Below are positions 39,470 to 49,022 of a stretch of DNA of 64,000 nucleotides, piece by piece. The stretch is from Chryseolinea serpens (GTDB lineage: Bacteria; Bacteroidota; Bacteroidia; Cytophagales; Cyclobacteriaceae): NCBI RefSeq assembly GCF_900129725.1, contig NZ_FQWQ01000003.1, positions 248,001-312,000 of the forward strand, read 5' to 3'. How positions within the stretch are numbered: position 1 is the first letter of the stretch; every line of letters begins with the position of its first letter. The notes beneath the pieces were generated by a model. That model ran no database searches and was not told the DNA's origin. It saw only the letters and a program-made list of their open reading frames with translations. The translations under genes were made by a program, and so were the position numbers.

Positions 39470-39484
39470 GGTATGTAATTTGAT
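39470..39484 (+). promoter_or_regulatory. Shared promoter element, first esterase
   Basis: GGTATGTAATTTGAT lies 60 bases before the ATG at 39530. The same 15 bases with one change are found 59 bases before the paralogous gene at 40724. TAATTTG resembles the Bacteroidota -7 box TAnnTTTG. Confidence 0.5.
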
Positions 39485-39529
39485 GTCCCCCCCGTTAGAT
39501 TAAGCGTTCCCTAACAACCTTTTCATTTT

Positions 39530-40432
39530 ATGAAAAACAAGATTTCTCTCCTGTTGGCCACAGGGTTGATTGTGCTGGGATGTACCAAAGATCCGGTGCA
39601 GCCCGTCAACCCGAACCCCGATCCCTCCAACCCGAACACACCGGGAGATACCACCCGCACAAACCCGGTAGATACGACGACTACGATTCCCGTCACCGAT
39701 GACAAAGGTGTCCAGAAAGCCATGCCACGCGGTACGGATGATGCCCCTTACGGGTATTACGTCTACACGCCCGAAGCATACGCCACCGACACATTGAAGT
39801 ACCCCTTGCTGATTTACCTGCACGGTTCCAACGAAACCGGCGATAGCCAGGGCGCGCCCGCCGAACTGGAAAAAGTGTTGGGCTCCGGTCCGCCGAAGAT
39901 GATCGACACCAAACACTGGGCGCCATCGCATGCCATGGTGGTGGTCTCGCCGCAATGTCATGAAGGATGGTGGGATCGCGAGCATGTGCGCACGTTCATC
40001 CGGTTCATCAGCACGACCTATCGCATCGACACCACACGCATTTACCTCACCGGCATGAGTATGGGAGGCAATGCCACGGTCGATCAATTGAACTCATTCG
40101 AAAACAATCAGATCGCCGCCGCCGTGCCGATCGCCGCCGGTGGTGTCATGAACGATCTGTTCACACAACGTATGGCCAATGTACCGATGTGGTTTTTCCA
40201 TGGCGAACAGGATGAAACGGTACTTCCGGAATATGTCATGGCCGTGGTACCCGCCATGAATGCCCTGTCGCCGACGGTCCGCGCGAGGCTGACTTTATAC
40301 CCTGGGGTGGCCCATGAATGCGGGGAAATGACCTATACCGGTACAGGCAGAGGCAAGGAGGATCCTTCTTTCAGCGCCTTCAACATGGACATCTATACGT
40401 GGATGTATCAATACACAAAACCAGTTCATTAA
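39530..40432 (+). CDS. Esterase lipoprotein (PHB-depolymerase/feruloyl-esterase-like)
   Basis: 300 residues. The lipoprotein signal LLLATGLIVLGC gives a lipidated Cys near residue 18, followed by a Pro/Thr/Asn-rich linker (about 20-60). The alpha/beta hydrolase domain shows LLIYLHGSNETGDS, PQCHEGWWDREH, the nucleophile elbow YLTGMSMGGNAT, WFFHGEQDETV (acid) and LYPGVAHECGEMTY (His). Domain resembles the predicted peptidase/PHB depolymerase-like esterases of Bacteroidota. Surface- or periplasm-tethered. Its neighbour at 40724 is a tandem duplicate with the same promoter element. Confidence 0.88.
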   Translation: MKNKISLLLATGLIVLGCTKDPVQPVNPNPDPSNPNTPGDTTRTNPVDTTTTIPVTDDKGVQKAMPRGTDDAPYGYYVYTPEAYATDTLKYPLLIYLHGSNETGDSQGAPAELEKVLGSGPPKMIDTKHWAPSHAMVVVSPQCHEGWWDREHVRTFIRFISTTYRIDTTRIYLTGMSMGGNATVDQLNSFENNQIAAAVPIAAGGVMNDLFTQRMANVPMWFFHGEQDETVLPEYVMAVVPAMNALSPTVRARLTLYPGVAHECGEMTYTGTGRGKEDPSFSAFNMDIYTWMYQYTKPVH

Positions 40433-40664
40433 GAAATCGTCGTGGTCACTTTACGTGTCATCGAGGCGATGATAAGATAAATTCAAGAAACACCCTGCGG
40501 AAGACCTGTTGAATTTGTGGTCTGGTTGGGTTCGAATAACACACTGGTGCCGGTCGTTCCGGCACCTTTTTCTTTTGCGATCGGCGGCACTCAACGGCCC
40601 AGCCCTGCGTTTAACGCGAAATTCCGAACTCCATCCCAACCCAACGGCCAGGGCCGGTGTTAGC

Positions 40665-40679
40665 GGTATGCAATTTGAT
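40665..40679 (+). promoter_or_regulatory. Shared promoter element, second esterase
   Basis: GGTATGCAATTTGAT, one base different from the element at 39470, is 59 bases before the ATG at 40724. The equal spacing indicates that the promoter was duplicated along with the gene. Confidence 0.5.
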
Positions 40680-40723
40680 ACCTTTGAAGTCGTAAACGTT
40701 TGACCTCTCAACCTCGGTAAATC

Positions 40724-41587
40724 ATGAAAAACACAATGGTAAACGTGCTGGCGGTGGCTTTGATTTTGCTGGGATGCTCGAAAGATCCTATACAACTTTC
40801 ACCTGAGCCGGAAACGTCCAACCCGGTGGATACCACAACCACCAGCAAACCGACGCCGGATACGGGCGGTATCCACAAAGCCATGCTGTTGGGTTCAGAT
40901 GCGGCGCCCTATGGATACTATGTCTACACGCCATCCACGTATAAAAAAGACGGCCCGACATTTCCCCTGCTCATCTTTCTGCACGGCGCGGGCGAAACAG
41001 GAAACAGTAAAACTTCTCCGGTTGAATTGGATAAGGTGTTAGTGAACGGTCCGCCGAACATGATCAAAAACAAGACCTGGGCACCGACACATCCGATGAT
41101 CGTTGTGTCGCCGCAGTGTCATGAAGGATGGTGGGACCGCGACCATGTGCGGCAGTTTATTAAATTCATCAGCACCACGTATCGCGTAGATCAAAAACGG
41201 ATCTACCTCACGGGGCTGAGCATGGGAGGCTATGGCACATTTGATCAGTTGAACTCTTATGATGACAACCAGATCGCCGCCGCTGTACCCATCGCCGGCA
41301 GTGGCCTCATGAATGCTTTGTTCACACAGCGAATCTCTAAAGTGCCGATCTGGGTCTTTCACGGAGAGGCCGACAAGATCGTGCCCCCGGATTTTTCAAA
41401 GGCCATTGTGCCCGCGATCAATGCCCTGAATCCTAAGGTCCGTGCAAAACTGACCCTCTATCCGGGCGTAGAACACAACAGTTGGAAAATGACCTACACA
41501 GGTTCGGGCATGGGCAAGGAAGATCCAGCCTATGATCCTTTCGCGATGGACATTTACAATTGGATGTATCAATACACGAAGCCTTAG
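40724..41587 (+). CDS. Esterase lipoprotein, tandem paralogue
   Basis: 287 residues, clearly a duplicate of the protein at 39530: same lipoprotein start (LALILLGC, Cys about 19), a shorter linker, then APYGYYVYTPSTYKKDG, LLIFLHGAGETGNS, PQCHEGWWDRDH, nucleophile elbow YLTGLSMGGYGT, WVFHGEADKIV and LYPGVEHNSWKMTY. Sequence identity is high in the catalytic half, low in the linker. The two copies are separated by 290 bases, which lack a gene. Separate promoters, so they may respond to different substrates or simply raise dose. Convergent with the permease gene at 41648. Confidence 0.88.
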   Translation: MKNTMVNVLAVALILLGCSKDPIQLSPEPETSNPVDTTTTSKPTPDTGGIHKAMLLGSDAAPYGYYVYTPSTYKKDGPTFPLLIFLHGAGETGNSKTSPVELDKVLVNGPPNMIKNKTWAPTHPMIVVSPQCHEGWWDRDHVRQFIKFISTTYRVDQKRIYLTGLSMGGYGTFDQLNSYDDNQIAAAVPIAGSGLMNALFTQRISKVPIWVFHGEADKIVPPDFSKAIVPAINALNPKVRAKLTLYPGVEHNSWKMTYTGSGMGKEDPAYDPFAMDIYNWMYQYTKP

Positions 41588-41647
41588 CGTCGATTTTATC
41601 TGAAAGGTTTAACGCTTTTGAATCGATGGTGCTAAAAAGTCCTTCGC

Positions 41648-44077
41648 TTATTCATTGCGCAGCGCCTCCACCGGATTGCGGAGCGCCGCGCGAATAGATT
41701 CAAAGCTCACCGTGATCAGGGCGATGGCAAGCGCGATGGATCCGCCGGAAACAAAGACCATGAAGTTTATCGCAGTCTTATAAGCAAATCCCTCCAGCCA
41801 AAGCACCATCCCATACCACGCCAACGGGATGGCAATGATGATGGCGATGCAAACCAGCTTAGCAAATTCCGACGACATGAGCCGTACGATTTGTTGTACG
41901 GAAGCACCCATCACTTTGCGCACACCAATCTCCTTCACGCGGCGTTCGGCGGTGTAGGAAGACAATCCATATAACCCGAGACAGCAAAGCACCAGGGCAA
42001 TACAGGTGAAGGTAACGATGATGCTGGATGCTTTTTGATCTTCGCGATACAGTTTTCCAATGTTTTCATCGAGGAAGGAATAATCAAAGGGCGTGTCGCT
42101 AACAATTTTCTTCCAGCCCTTTTCCAGGTTTGCCATCACGTTAGGAAGCGCGCCGGGGCCAATGTCCACCACCAGGTTTTCGAAGGCCTCACCACGCTCG
42201 ACTCTGGGGAGTTTCAGGAAGGCGGGCTCGATGGGTTCGTGCAAGGACATGCGATGAAAGTCCTGCATCACCCCAACGATCTCGAACCTCACCAGCGAGC
42301 CATCGGCCTGCTGAAAGAAACTTTGCTCTACTTGTTGGCCGATGGCCTGCGCGGGTGTGAACCCGAGGGCCTTTGCCGAGGCTTCATTGATGATGATCTT
42401 GTTTTGATCACTGGCCAGGTTCGTGGTGAAGGGCCGGCCGGCGACCAGCTTGATGTTCAGCACGTCGTTGAAGTCGTAGGCTACGTCGTTCATGAAATGA
42501 CCGACGCCTTCTTCACGGGTTTTGCCGGGCCTGAAGAGCACGATGTCGTTCCAATACATGCCCGGGAGGTAATCGGCACCCGAAACCTTCCGTACGGCGG
42601 GCTGCTGCAGATAATTTTGTTTTAGGGCGGCGTATGCCTTGCGGGCGGACTCGGTGCGCAGCGGCACGACAAGTTTTGCTTTCGTGTCGAAGCCCAGATT
42701 CTTGTTGCGAATGAACGCCAATTGCTGCGACACCATGATCATGCCGCATACCAACACAATGGCGATCACAAATTGAAATACAACCAGGGCTTTGCGTAGT
42801 CCACCGGAGCCGCCGGTGGTGAACTTGTTTTTTAACACGGTTGCGGGTTGAAAGGCGGTGAGATAAAAGGCGGGATAACTTCCTGCCAACAAACCCGTGA
42901 GCAGCGTGATGCCCAGCAAGGTGAACAAGAACGACAGCGAAGGCATGGTGTGCAAGGTGATGGATTTATCCACCAGGGTATTGAACCAGGGTAGGGCTAC
43001 TTCGATCATGACCAGGCTGATGAGCACTGCCGCGATCACCACAAGCATCGCCTCGCCGAGGATCTGGCGGATCAATACGCCGCGGAAGGCACCCATCACT
43101 TTGCGTACACCGATCTCGGTGGCACGGCGTGTAGCCCTGGCCGTTGTCAGGTTAATGAAATTAATGCAGGCAATCAGCAGAACGAACGCGGCGATGGCGG
43201 CGACGATATACACGTACACGATGCGCGGATTTTTATCGACGGACGATCGCAGGTAGATATCCTTCACCGGTTCCAGGCTAAGGGTTTTACTAAAGCCAAA
43301 GGCTTTCATGGCTTCGGCACCGTGACGTGCCAGGACATCATTCATTTTTTTCTCTACGGCGGCAATTTGGCTTCCCGTCTGAAGCTTCACATACGAAGGC
43401 ACAAAGTTTTGCCCGGCCCATTCGGGAGAGGTGCGGATAAATTCTGTCCAGCCGCCACGACTGGCCAGCGAAATAATGAAATTGGCTTTGATGTGGCTAT
43501 GTTCCATCTCCTTGACAACGCCGGTGATCCTGTAGTCGCCGCTGGGGCCGCCTTGCGTGATGTTGATCACTTTATCGAGTGCGCTGCTTTGGCCAAAAAG
43601 TTTAGCGGCGATTTTCTCGGTGATGACCACCGTGTTGGGGCGGGTCAATGCGTTGCCTGGCGTGCCTTCTACAAAGGTGAAAGAAAAGAAATCAAACAGC
43701 GTGGAGTCGGCCATATAACCATCAGTTTCATAGAACGTTTGGTTCTCGAAGCGGATCAGGTTCTCCGTCACGCCTGGGCTGCTCACGAAACGCAGGGCGG
43801 TCTGCACTTCGGGGATCTCGTCGGCCATGGCCATGGCGGTGGGCGGTGAACAAACGCCAAGATCTTCGCTTTGTGCATCGCGGGTGAGGTGGCTGACGAT
43901 GCGGTAGAGCGATTGAACGTCTTTATGTTGTTGGTCATACCGCATTTCATCCTGGATGAAAAGCACCAGCAGCAGACAGCAGGCCACGCCGACCGAAAGA
44001 CCAAAGATGGTGATGAACGAATAGGACTTGTGACGGACCAAATTCCGGAACGCGAGGAGAAGATGATTTTTTAGCAT
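41648..44077 (-). CDS. FtsX/MacB-type ABC permease (no prefix domain)
   Basis: 809 residues from the Met two codons into the open frame (MLKNHLLLAFRNLVRHKSYS). Architecture: membrane helix 1 (about 20-42), MacB-like periplasmic domain, FtsX block 1 (NLTTARATRRATEIGVRKVM, about 300-450), second periplasmic domain, FtsX block 2 (AERRVKEIGVRKVMGASVQQI, about 690-800), ending ALRNPVEALRNE. It differs from the permeases at 14513 and 27247 by lacking the prefix domain and an adjacent PadR gene. Third such permease in the window, again without an ATPase beside it. Function unknown; probably an inner-membrane export or signalling unit. Confidence 0.93.
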   Translation of the reverse strand: MLKNHLLLAFRNLVRHKSYSFITIFGLSVGVACCLLLVLFIQDEMRYDQQHKDVQSLYRIVSHLTRDAQSEDLGVCSPPTAMAMADEIPEVQTALRFVSSPGVTENLIRFENQTFYETDGYMADSTLFDFFSFTFVEGTPGNALTRPNTVVITEKIAAKLFGQSSALDKVINITQGGPSGDYRITGVVKEMEHSHIKANFIISLASRGGWTEFIRTSPEWAGQNFVPSYVKLQTGSQIAAVEKKMNDVLARHGAEAMKAFGFSKTLSLEPVKDIYLRSSVDKNPRIVYVYIVAAIAAFVLLIACINFINLTTARATRRATEIGVRKVMGAFRGVLIRQILGEAMLVVIAAVLISLVMIEVALPWFNTLVDKSITLHTMPSLSFLFTLLGITLLTGLLAGSYPAFYLTAFQPATVLKNKFTTGGSGGLRKALVVFQFVIAIVLVCGMIMVSQQLAFIRNKNLGFDTKAKLVVPLRTESARKAYAALKQNYLQQPAVRKVSGADYLPGMYWNDIVLFRPGKTREEGVGHFMNDVAYDFNDVLNIKLVAGRPFTTNLASDQNKIIINEASAKALGFTPAQAIGQQVEQSFFQQADGSLVRFEIVGVMQDFHRMSLHEPIEPAFLKLPRVERGEAFENLVVDIGPGALPNVMANLEKGWKKIVSDTPFDYSFLDENIGKLYREDQKASSIIVTFTCIALVLCCLGLYGLSSYTAERRVKEIGVRKVMGASVQQIVRLMSSEFAKLVCIAIIIAIPLAWYGMVLWLEGFAYKTAINFMVFVSGGSIALAIALITVSFESIRAALRNPVEALRNE

Positions 44078-44360
44078 ATGCACGAGATTGAACTCTGCCT
44101 TTCCAATTATGAGGCCAGGAAATTTCGCCCCGGAAAGGCCAGAATCAAAGTGTTATGTTTTCGATGTGATCAATAGCGGACGACCGTTGTTCGGAAAAAA
44201 GCATTCGGCAACAGGATTCAGCCAAAAAGAATTCAGCAAAACGCCAATAAATACCCGGTCCGCTCCACGAGCTTGCCCTTTGCTTAATTTAATTTAACAG
44301 CGATATTGTACCGCGTTAAAAAAACGCGTTCCAACATCAACCAAAAACCCGATCAAAACA

Positions 44361-45773
44361 ATGCAAGGCGACGCATACATTTTAGGCATGGTAGGCCTCG
44401 GCACCATGGGCCGCAACCTGCTGCTGAACATGGCCGACCACGGTTTCAAAGTAGCAGGCTATGATAAAGATGCCACCAAAGTAGAGCTTCTGGGCAAAGA
44501 AGCCGTCAAAGGCGATGTGAAAGGATTCACTTCCCTGACCGACTTCATCCAAAACCTGCAGCGTCCCCGCGCGGTCATGCTGCTGGTGCCGGCGGGCAAA
44601 ATCGTGGACAGCGCCATTGCCGACATCGCGCCATTGCTGGACAAGGGCGATCTCATCATCGACGGTGGCAATTCCCATTTTTCGGATACCAACCGCCGGG
44701 CAGACGAACTCAAGGCGAAAGGACTTCATTTTTTCGGTATGGGTGTTTCTGGCGGCGAAGAAGGTGCACGCAAAGGACCCAGCATGATGCCGGGCGGCGA
44801 CCCGCAAGCCTATAAAGTAGTGCAACCGATTTTTGAGGCCATTGCCGCCAAGGTGAAGGGCGAACCCTGTGTGACCTATATCGGTCCCGGATCGGCCGGA
44901 CATTTTGTGAAGATGGTACACAACGGCATTGAATATGCGCTGATGCAATTGATTGCCGAAACCTATGAAGTGATGCAAAAGGGAATAGGCTTATCCGGTG
45001 AAGAGATTCACGCGACGTTCAAGAAATGGAACGCCGGCCGCCTCCAGTCCTTTCTCATCGAGATCACCCGCGATATTTTTGCTTTCCGCGAGCCTGGGGT
45101 GGACCATCTGCTGCTCGAAGACATCAAAGACGAAGCGCGTTCCAAAGGCACGGGCAAGTGGACCTCGCAGGTAGCGATGGACCTGCAACTCCCTATCCCC
45201 ACCATCGACACCGCCGTGGCGATGCGCGACCTTTCCAAATACAAGACCATGCGCGTAGCGGCTTCGCGCATCTACAAAGACCCGAAACGCAACGAGGCAC
45301 ACATTCAAAAGAGCCTGACGGCGCTGGAGGAAGCCTTGTATTTCAGCACGGTGATCGCCTATGCGCAAGGCATGCATTTGCTGTCACAAGCGTCGAAGGA
45401 ATTCGGCTACACGCTACAGATGGAGAAGATCGCATTGATCTGGCGTGGAGGTTGTATCATCCGCTCTACTTTCCTGGAAGACATCTACCAGGCCTATAAA
45501 AAGAACACCGCCCTGGAACATCTGCTGCTGGACGCCGGCATCGCCAAAAAAGTGAACGAGGCCACGGCCGGTATGCGCAGCGTTGTTTCTTCCGCCGCCG
45601 CCGCGGGCATAGCCGCCCCGGCCTATGCAGCGTCGCTCAGCTATTTCGATACTTTCCGCAGCGCCCGCATGCCGTCCAACCTGATCCAGGCGCAACGCGA
45701 CTACTTTGGGGCCCACACCTACGAGCGCAACGGCAAGGACGGTGTGTTTCACACCCAATGGTTCAAGAAGTAA
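44361..45773 (+). CDS. gnd: 6-phosphogluconate dehydrogenase, decarboxylating
   Basis: 470 residues, standard length. Rossmann NADP site LGMVGLGTMGRNLLLNMADHGF at the start, DGGNSHFSDTNRRADE, the signature GVSGGEEGARKGPSMMPGG, the catalytic Lys/His region VKMVHNGIEYALMQL, and KGTGKWTSQVAMDLQLPIPTIDTAV; C-terminal tail with YFGAHTYERNGKDGVFHTQW. It oxidises 6-phosphogluconate to ribulose 5-phosphate, CO2 and NADPH, the last step of the oxidative pentose-phosphate pathway. Followed on the same strand by zwf (39 bases) and pgl, so all three oxidative-branch enzymes are together. Confidence 0.97.
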   Translation: MQGDAYILGMVGLGTMGRNLLLNMADHGFKVAGYDKDATKVELLGKEAVKGDVKGFTSLTDFIQNLQRPRAVMLLVPAGKIVDSAIADIAPLLDKGDLIIDGGNSHFSDTNRRADELKAKGLHFFGMGVSGGEEGARKGPSMMPGGDPQAYKVVQPIFEAIAAKVKGEPCVTYIGPGSAGHFVKMVHNGIEYALMQLIAETYEVMQKGIGLSGEEIHATFKKWNAGRLQSFLIEITRDIFAFREPGVDHLLLEDIKDEARSKGTGKWTSQVAMDLQLPIPTIDTAVAMRDLSKYKTMRVAASRIYKDPKRNEAHIQKSLTALEEALYFSTVIAYAQGMHLLSQASKEFGYTLQMEKIALIWRGGCIIRSTFLEDIYQAYKKNTALEHLLLDAGIAKKVNEATAGMRSVVSSAAAAGIAAPAYAASLSYFDTFRSARMPSNLIQAQRDYFGAHTYERNGKDGVFHTQWFKK

Positions 45774-45812
45774 CACAATCCCCGTATTAAAGACCCAACC
45801 CATACTATTCGC

Positions 45813-47345
45813 ATGAGTGCAACTTCCGATTCATCCAAAACGCATCCCACCATCTTTTTTATTTTCGGCGGCACGGGCGACCTCACGTCGCGCAAGCTGG
45901 TGCCGGCCCTGTTCAATCTCTTCCTCGACGGCTGGATGCCCAAGCACCTCGCCATCGTGGCCATGGGGCGCACCGCATTCACCGACGAGCAATTCCGGGA
46001 AGAACTCCTGAAGGATATCAACCAATTCTCGCGCCGCGGCAAAGCCGACCAGGCGAAGTGGGATGTTTTTTCGAAGAGCGTATACTTCCAGGTTTCCGAC
46101 ATCAACAACACCGCCACCTACGAAGAACAGGCAGCGCGCATAGCCAAATTTACACAGGACGCTGGCGAAGCCCCCAATGTGATCTACTACCTGGCCGTGG
46201 CCCCGCGTTTCTTTGGCACGATCACGGAAAATCTTAACCGTCACAAACTGGCCGCCGACGCGGAGCGAACGCGCATCGTGATCGAGAAGCCGTTCGGTCA
46301 CGACTTGGCATCGGCAAAAGAATTGAACCGGCAATTGTGCAGCATTTTTTCCGAGCGGCAGATCTATCGCATCGATCATTACCTTGGAAAGGAAACCGTA
46401 CAAAATATTCTGGCCTTCCGTTTTGCTAACTCCATCTTCGAACCGCTGTGGAACCGGAACAACATCGACCACGTGCAGATCTCCGTCACCGAACAACTCG
46501 GGGTGGGAAGCCGCGGTGGATATTATGACGAAGCCGGCGCCATGCGCGACATGATCCAGAACCATATCCTCCAACTGCTGTGCCTGGTGGCCATGGAACC
46601 CCCCGTCAGCTTTCAAGCTGACGAGGTGCGAAACCGTAAAGTGGATGTCTTGAACTCCGTCCGGAAGTTTTCACCCGAAGACATTCAACGCAACACGGTG
46701 CGCGGACAGTATAGCAAAGGATGGATCGAAGGCAAGGAAGTGCCCGGCTATCGCGAAGAGCAGGGGGTGAACCCGCAATCCAACACCGAGACCTTTGCGG
46801 CGATCAAATTTTTTGTAGACAACTGGCGCTGGCATGGCGTGCCCTTCTATTTGCGGACGGGAAAACGAATGCATCAGTCATCGTCGGTGATCACCATTCA
46901 GTTCAAGGACGTGCCCCACATGATCTTTCCGTCGGAAGCGGTGGAGGGATGGCAGCAGAACCGTCTCATCATTAGCATCCAACCCGAAATGAGTGTGCGG
47001 ATGCAAGTGCAGGCCAAGCGCCCGGGACTGGAGATGGCGTTGAACCCGGTCGATATGATCTTTGATTACAACGGTACGTATACCGGCGACACCCCGGAAG
47101 CCTACGAAACACTGTTGCTCGACACGATGTTGGGCGACCAGACCTTGTTCATGCGCGGCGACCAGGTGGAAGCAGCGTGGGATTTGCTGATGCCGATATT
47201 GAATGCCTGGTCGGGTAAAAAGAGTCTTAGCTTCCCGAACTATTCCGCCGACTCCTGGGGACCCGAAACAGCCGAAGCCCTCATCGCGCGGGATGGATTC
47301 CATTGGTTCACCCTGCCGTTGAAAAATAATGGTCATCATGGATAA
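45813..47345 (+). CDS. zwf: Glucose-6-phosphate 1-dehydrogenase
   Basis: 510 residues. N-terminal NADP motif IFGGTGDLTSRKLVPALFNLF, the catalytic signature RIDHYLGKETVQN, VIEKPFGHDL, and the C-terminal beta+alpha domain with PFYLRTGKRM. It converts glucose 6-phosphate to 6-phosphogluconolactone with NADP reduction, the first committed step. Its last 17 bases overlap the pgl start, showing translational coupling. Located between gnd and pgl, the usual Bacteroidota order. No odd features. Confidence 0.97.
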   Translation: MSATSDSSKTHPTIFFIFGGTGDLTSRKLVPALFNLFLDGWMPKHLAIVAMGRTAFTDEQFREELLKDINQFSRRGKADQAKWDVFSKSVYFQVSDINNTATYEEQAARIAKFTQDAGEAPNVIYYLAVAPRFFGTITENLNRHKLAADAERTRIVIEKPFGHDLASAKELNRQLCSIFSERQIYRIDHYLGKETVQNILAFRFANSIFEPLWNRNNIDHVQISVTEQLGVGSRGGYYDEAGAMRDMIQNHILQLLCLVAMEPPVSFQADEVRNRKVDVLNSVRKFSPEDIQRNTVRGQYSKGWIEGKEVPGYREEQGVNPQSNTETFAAIKFFVDNWRWHGVPFYLRTGKRMHQSSSVITIQFKDVPHMIFPSEAVEGWQQNRLIISIQPEMSVRMQVQAKRPGLEMALNPVDMIFDYNGTYTGDTPEAYETLLLDTMLGDQTLFMRGDQVEAAWDLLMPILNAWSGKKSLSFPNYSADSWGPETAEALIARDGFHWFTLPLKNNGHHG

Positions 47346-48072
47346 GCATACGTTGCGCATCCAGAAGACCCCGGACCTGGTCATCCAGGCCCTGGCCGAG
47401 TTTGTCGTGGAAGAAGCGCGTCGCGCCATTCGTGAACACGGCAGATTCTCACTGGTGTTGTCGGGAGGAAGCTCGCCAAAAAAACTTTTCGCTTTGCTGG
47501 CATCTGCGACATACCGTGACCGGTTGGAATGGGATAGATTGTTTTTCTTTTTTGGCGACGAACGCTACGTTCCCGCCGACCATGCCGACAGTAACTATCG
47601 CATGGCGCGTGAAACCCTTTTCGATCCGATGAAGACCACCCCAGGCCAGGTATTCCGGATGAACACTGACCTTTCGCCCGAGGAGGCCGCGCTGGCCTAT
47701 GAACGCGACTTGCGCGCCTACTTCGGCGATCGCCCCATGCGTTTCGACCTGGTGCTGCTGGGGCTCGGGGATGATGCACACACCGCTTCCTTGTTTCCGC
47801 ACACCAAGGTGTTGCACGAAAAAGAAGCTCTGGTGAAGGAGGTGTATGTCGAGAAAGTAAAAATGTTTCGACTCACCCTGACGGCGCGCGCCATCAATTG
47901 CGCCACCAGCGTGGCCTTCCTGGTGTTTGGCGACAGCAAGGCCAACGCGTTGTATCATGTCATGAAAGGAGAACGGAATGTGGATGAATATCCTGCGCAA
48001 AGCATCCATCCCGAGCAAGGCCGGCTGTTTTGGTTTTTGGATGAGGCCGCCGCGGCCAGAATAAACGCCTGA
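47329..48072 (+). CDS. pgl: 6-phosphogluconolactonase
   Basis: 247 residues from ATG at 47329 (another ATG at 47338 is possible). SugarP isomerase-like fold with FSLVLSGGSSPKKLFALL, FFFGDERYVPADHADSNYRMARE and LGLGDDAHTASLFP, all DevB/Pgl family marks. It hydrolyses 6-phosphogluconolactone, completing the oxidative pentose-phosphate branch with zwf and gnd. Overlap with zwf supports an operon. The beta-lactamase gene starts 22 bases after its stop. Confidence 0.96.
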   Translation: MVIMDKHTLRIQKTPDLVIQALAEFVVEEARRAIREHGRFSLVLSGGSSPKKLFALLASATYRDRLEWDRLFFFFGDERYVPADHADSNYRMARETLFDPMKTTPGQVFRMNTDLSPEEAALAYERDLRAYFGDRPMRFDLVLLGLGDDAHTASLFPHTKVLHEKEALVKEVYVEKVKMFRLTLTARAINCATSVAFLVFGDSKANALYHVMKGERNVDEYPAQSIHPEQGRLFWFLDEAAAARINA

Positions 48073-48094
48073 CATCGGCGGGTCTTTTGTAAAT

Positions 48095-49006
48095 ATGTTC
48101 CAGATGAAAATGAACGTCATAACGTTAACAACTATCCTTTTTCTTTTGACTTTGACGGCGCCTGCCACGGCACAGCCGCCGCGACTTCGGGGCGAGATGG
48201 CGCGCATAACCGGCTCCCTTTCGGCCAACGTGGGCGTGGCGGTACTCAACCTGGATACCGGCGACACCCTGACCTGGCGTGGTCACAATCGCTTTCCGAT
48301 GCAGAGCGTTTTTAAATTTCCGCTGGCCATCATGGTTTTGCACGAGATTGATCGAGGGGCGTTGACACTCGACCAGAAGATCCATCTGCGAAAGGAAGAC
48401 ATGATGCTCAACACCTGGAGCCCCATGGCCACGAAATACCCCGAGGGCAATGTGGACCTCGCCCTTTCGGAGATCCTTCGCTACACCGTTTCGCAAAGCG
48501 ATAATAGTGGATGTGATGTATTGTTTCGCCTGATGGGAGGACCCCGGAAGGTGAATGACTTTCTTCACGGCCTCGGGATCACCCAGATTGCGATAGCGGC
48601 CACGGAAACAGAAATGCACGCGTCATGGCCGGTGCAATTCACCAACTGGTGTGAGCCGGCGGCGATGACGGCGCTGTTGAAACAATTTGACCGGGGAAAG
48701 ATCTTATCACCCTCGAGTCGTGAATTTCTTTGGAAGCTGATGGTGGAAACCTCCACAGGGCCTAAACGTATAAAGGGTTTGTTACCCGAAGGAACGGTGG
48801 TGGCCCATAAGACAGGCACGGGCGATTTCAACGCGGAGGGCGTGTTGGGTGCCTTCAACGATGTGGGCATCGTGGTACTTCCGGATGGATCGCACGTAGC
48901 CATTGTCGTTTATATTTCGGGGACGAAAGAAAAAGATGCGGCCAAACTGGATTTGGTTATCGCCCAAATTTCGCGCGCCGTATACGATCAGTACACCAAT
49001 CGATAA
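48095..49006 (+). CDS. Class A beta-lactamase, subclass A2 (extended-spectrum type)
   Basis: 303 residues with a signal peptide cleaved near PATAQ (about residue 26). Start could be 48095, 48104 or 48110, all ATG. Catalytic motifs: SVFK (Ser 71, Lys 74), SDN (about 135-137), the omega-loop ETEMH with Glu 171, and HKTGTG (about 238-243). TVSQSDNSGCD and TEMH place it with the PER/VEB/CGA/CfxA subclass of Bacteroidota chromosomal enzymes, many of which hydrolyse cephalosporins. Periplasmic. It lies 22 bases after pgl on the same strand and is likely co-transcribed with the pentose-phosphate genes, without a LysR/AmpR regulator. The spectrum cannot be read from sequence alone. Confidence 0.92.
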   Translation: MFQMKMNVITLTTILFLLTLTAPATAQPPRLRGEMARITGSLSANVGVAVLNLDTGDTLTWRGHNRFPMQSVFKFPLAIMVLHEIDRGALTLDQKIHLRKEDMMLNTWSPMATKYPEGNVDLALSEILRYTVSQSDNSGCDVLFRLMGGPRKVNDFLHGLGITQIAIAATETEMHASWPVQFTNWCEPAAMTALLKQFDRGKILSPSSREFLWKLMVETSTGPKRIKGLLPEGTVVAHKTGTGDFNAEGVLGAFNDVGIVVLPDGSHVAIVVYISGTKEKDAAKLDLVIAQISRAVYDQYTNR

Positions 49007-49022
49007 GCCAGATCACAAAATC

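Noticed and set aside
41588-41647. Terminator between the second esterase and the third permease
   Set aside because: Only a weak TCGAT/ATCGA pairing is visible; not enough for a call.
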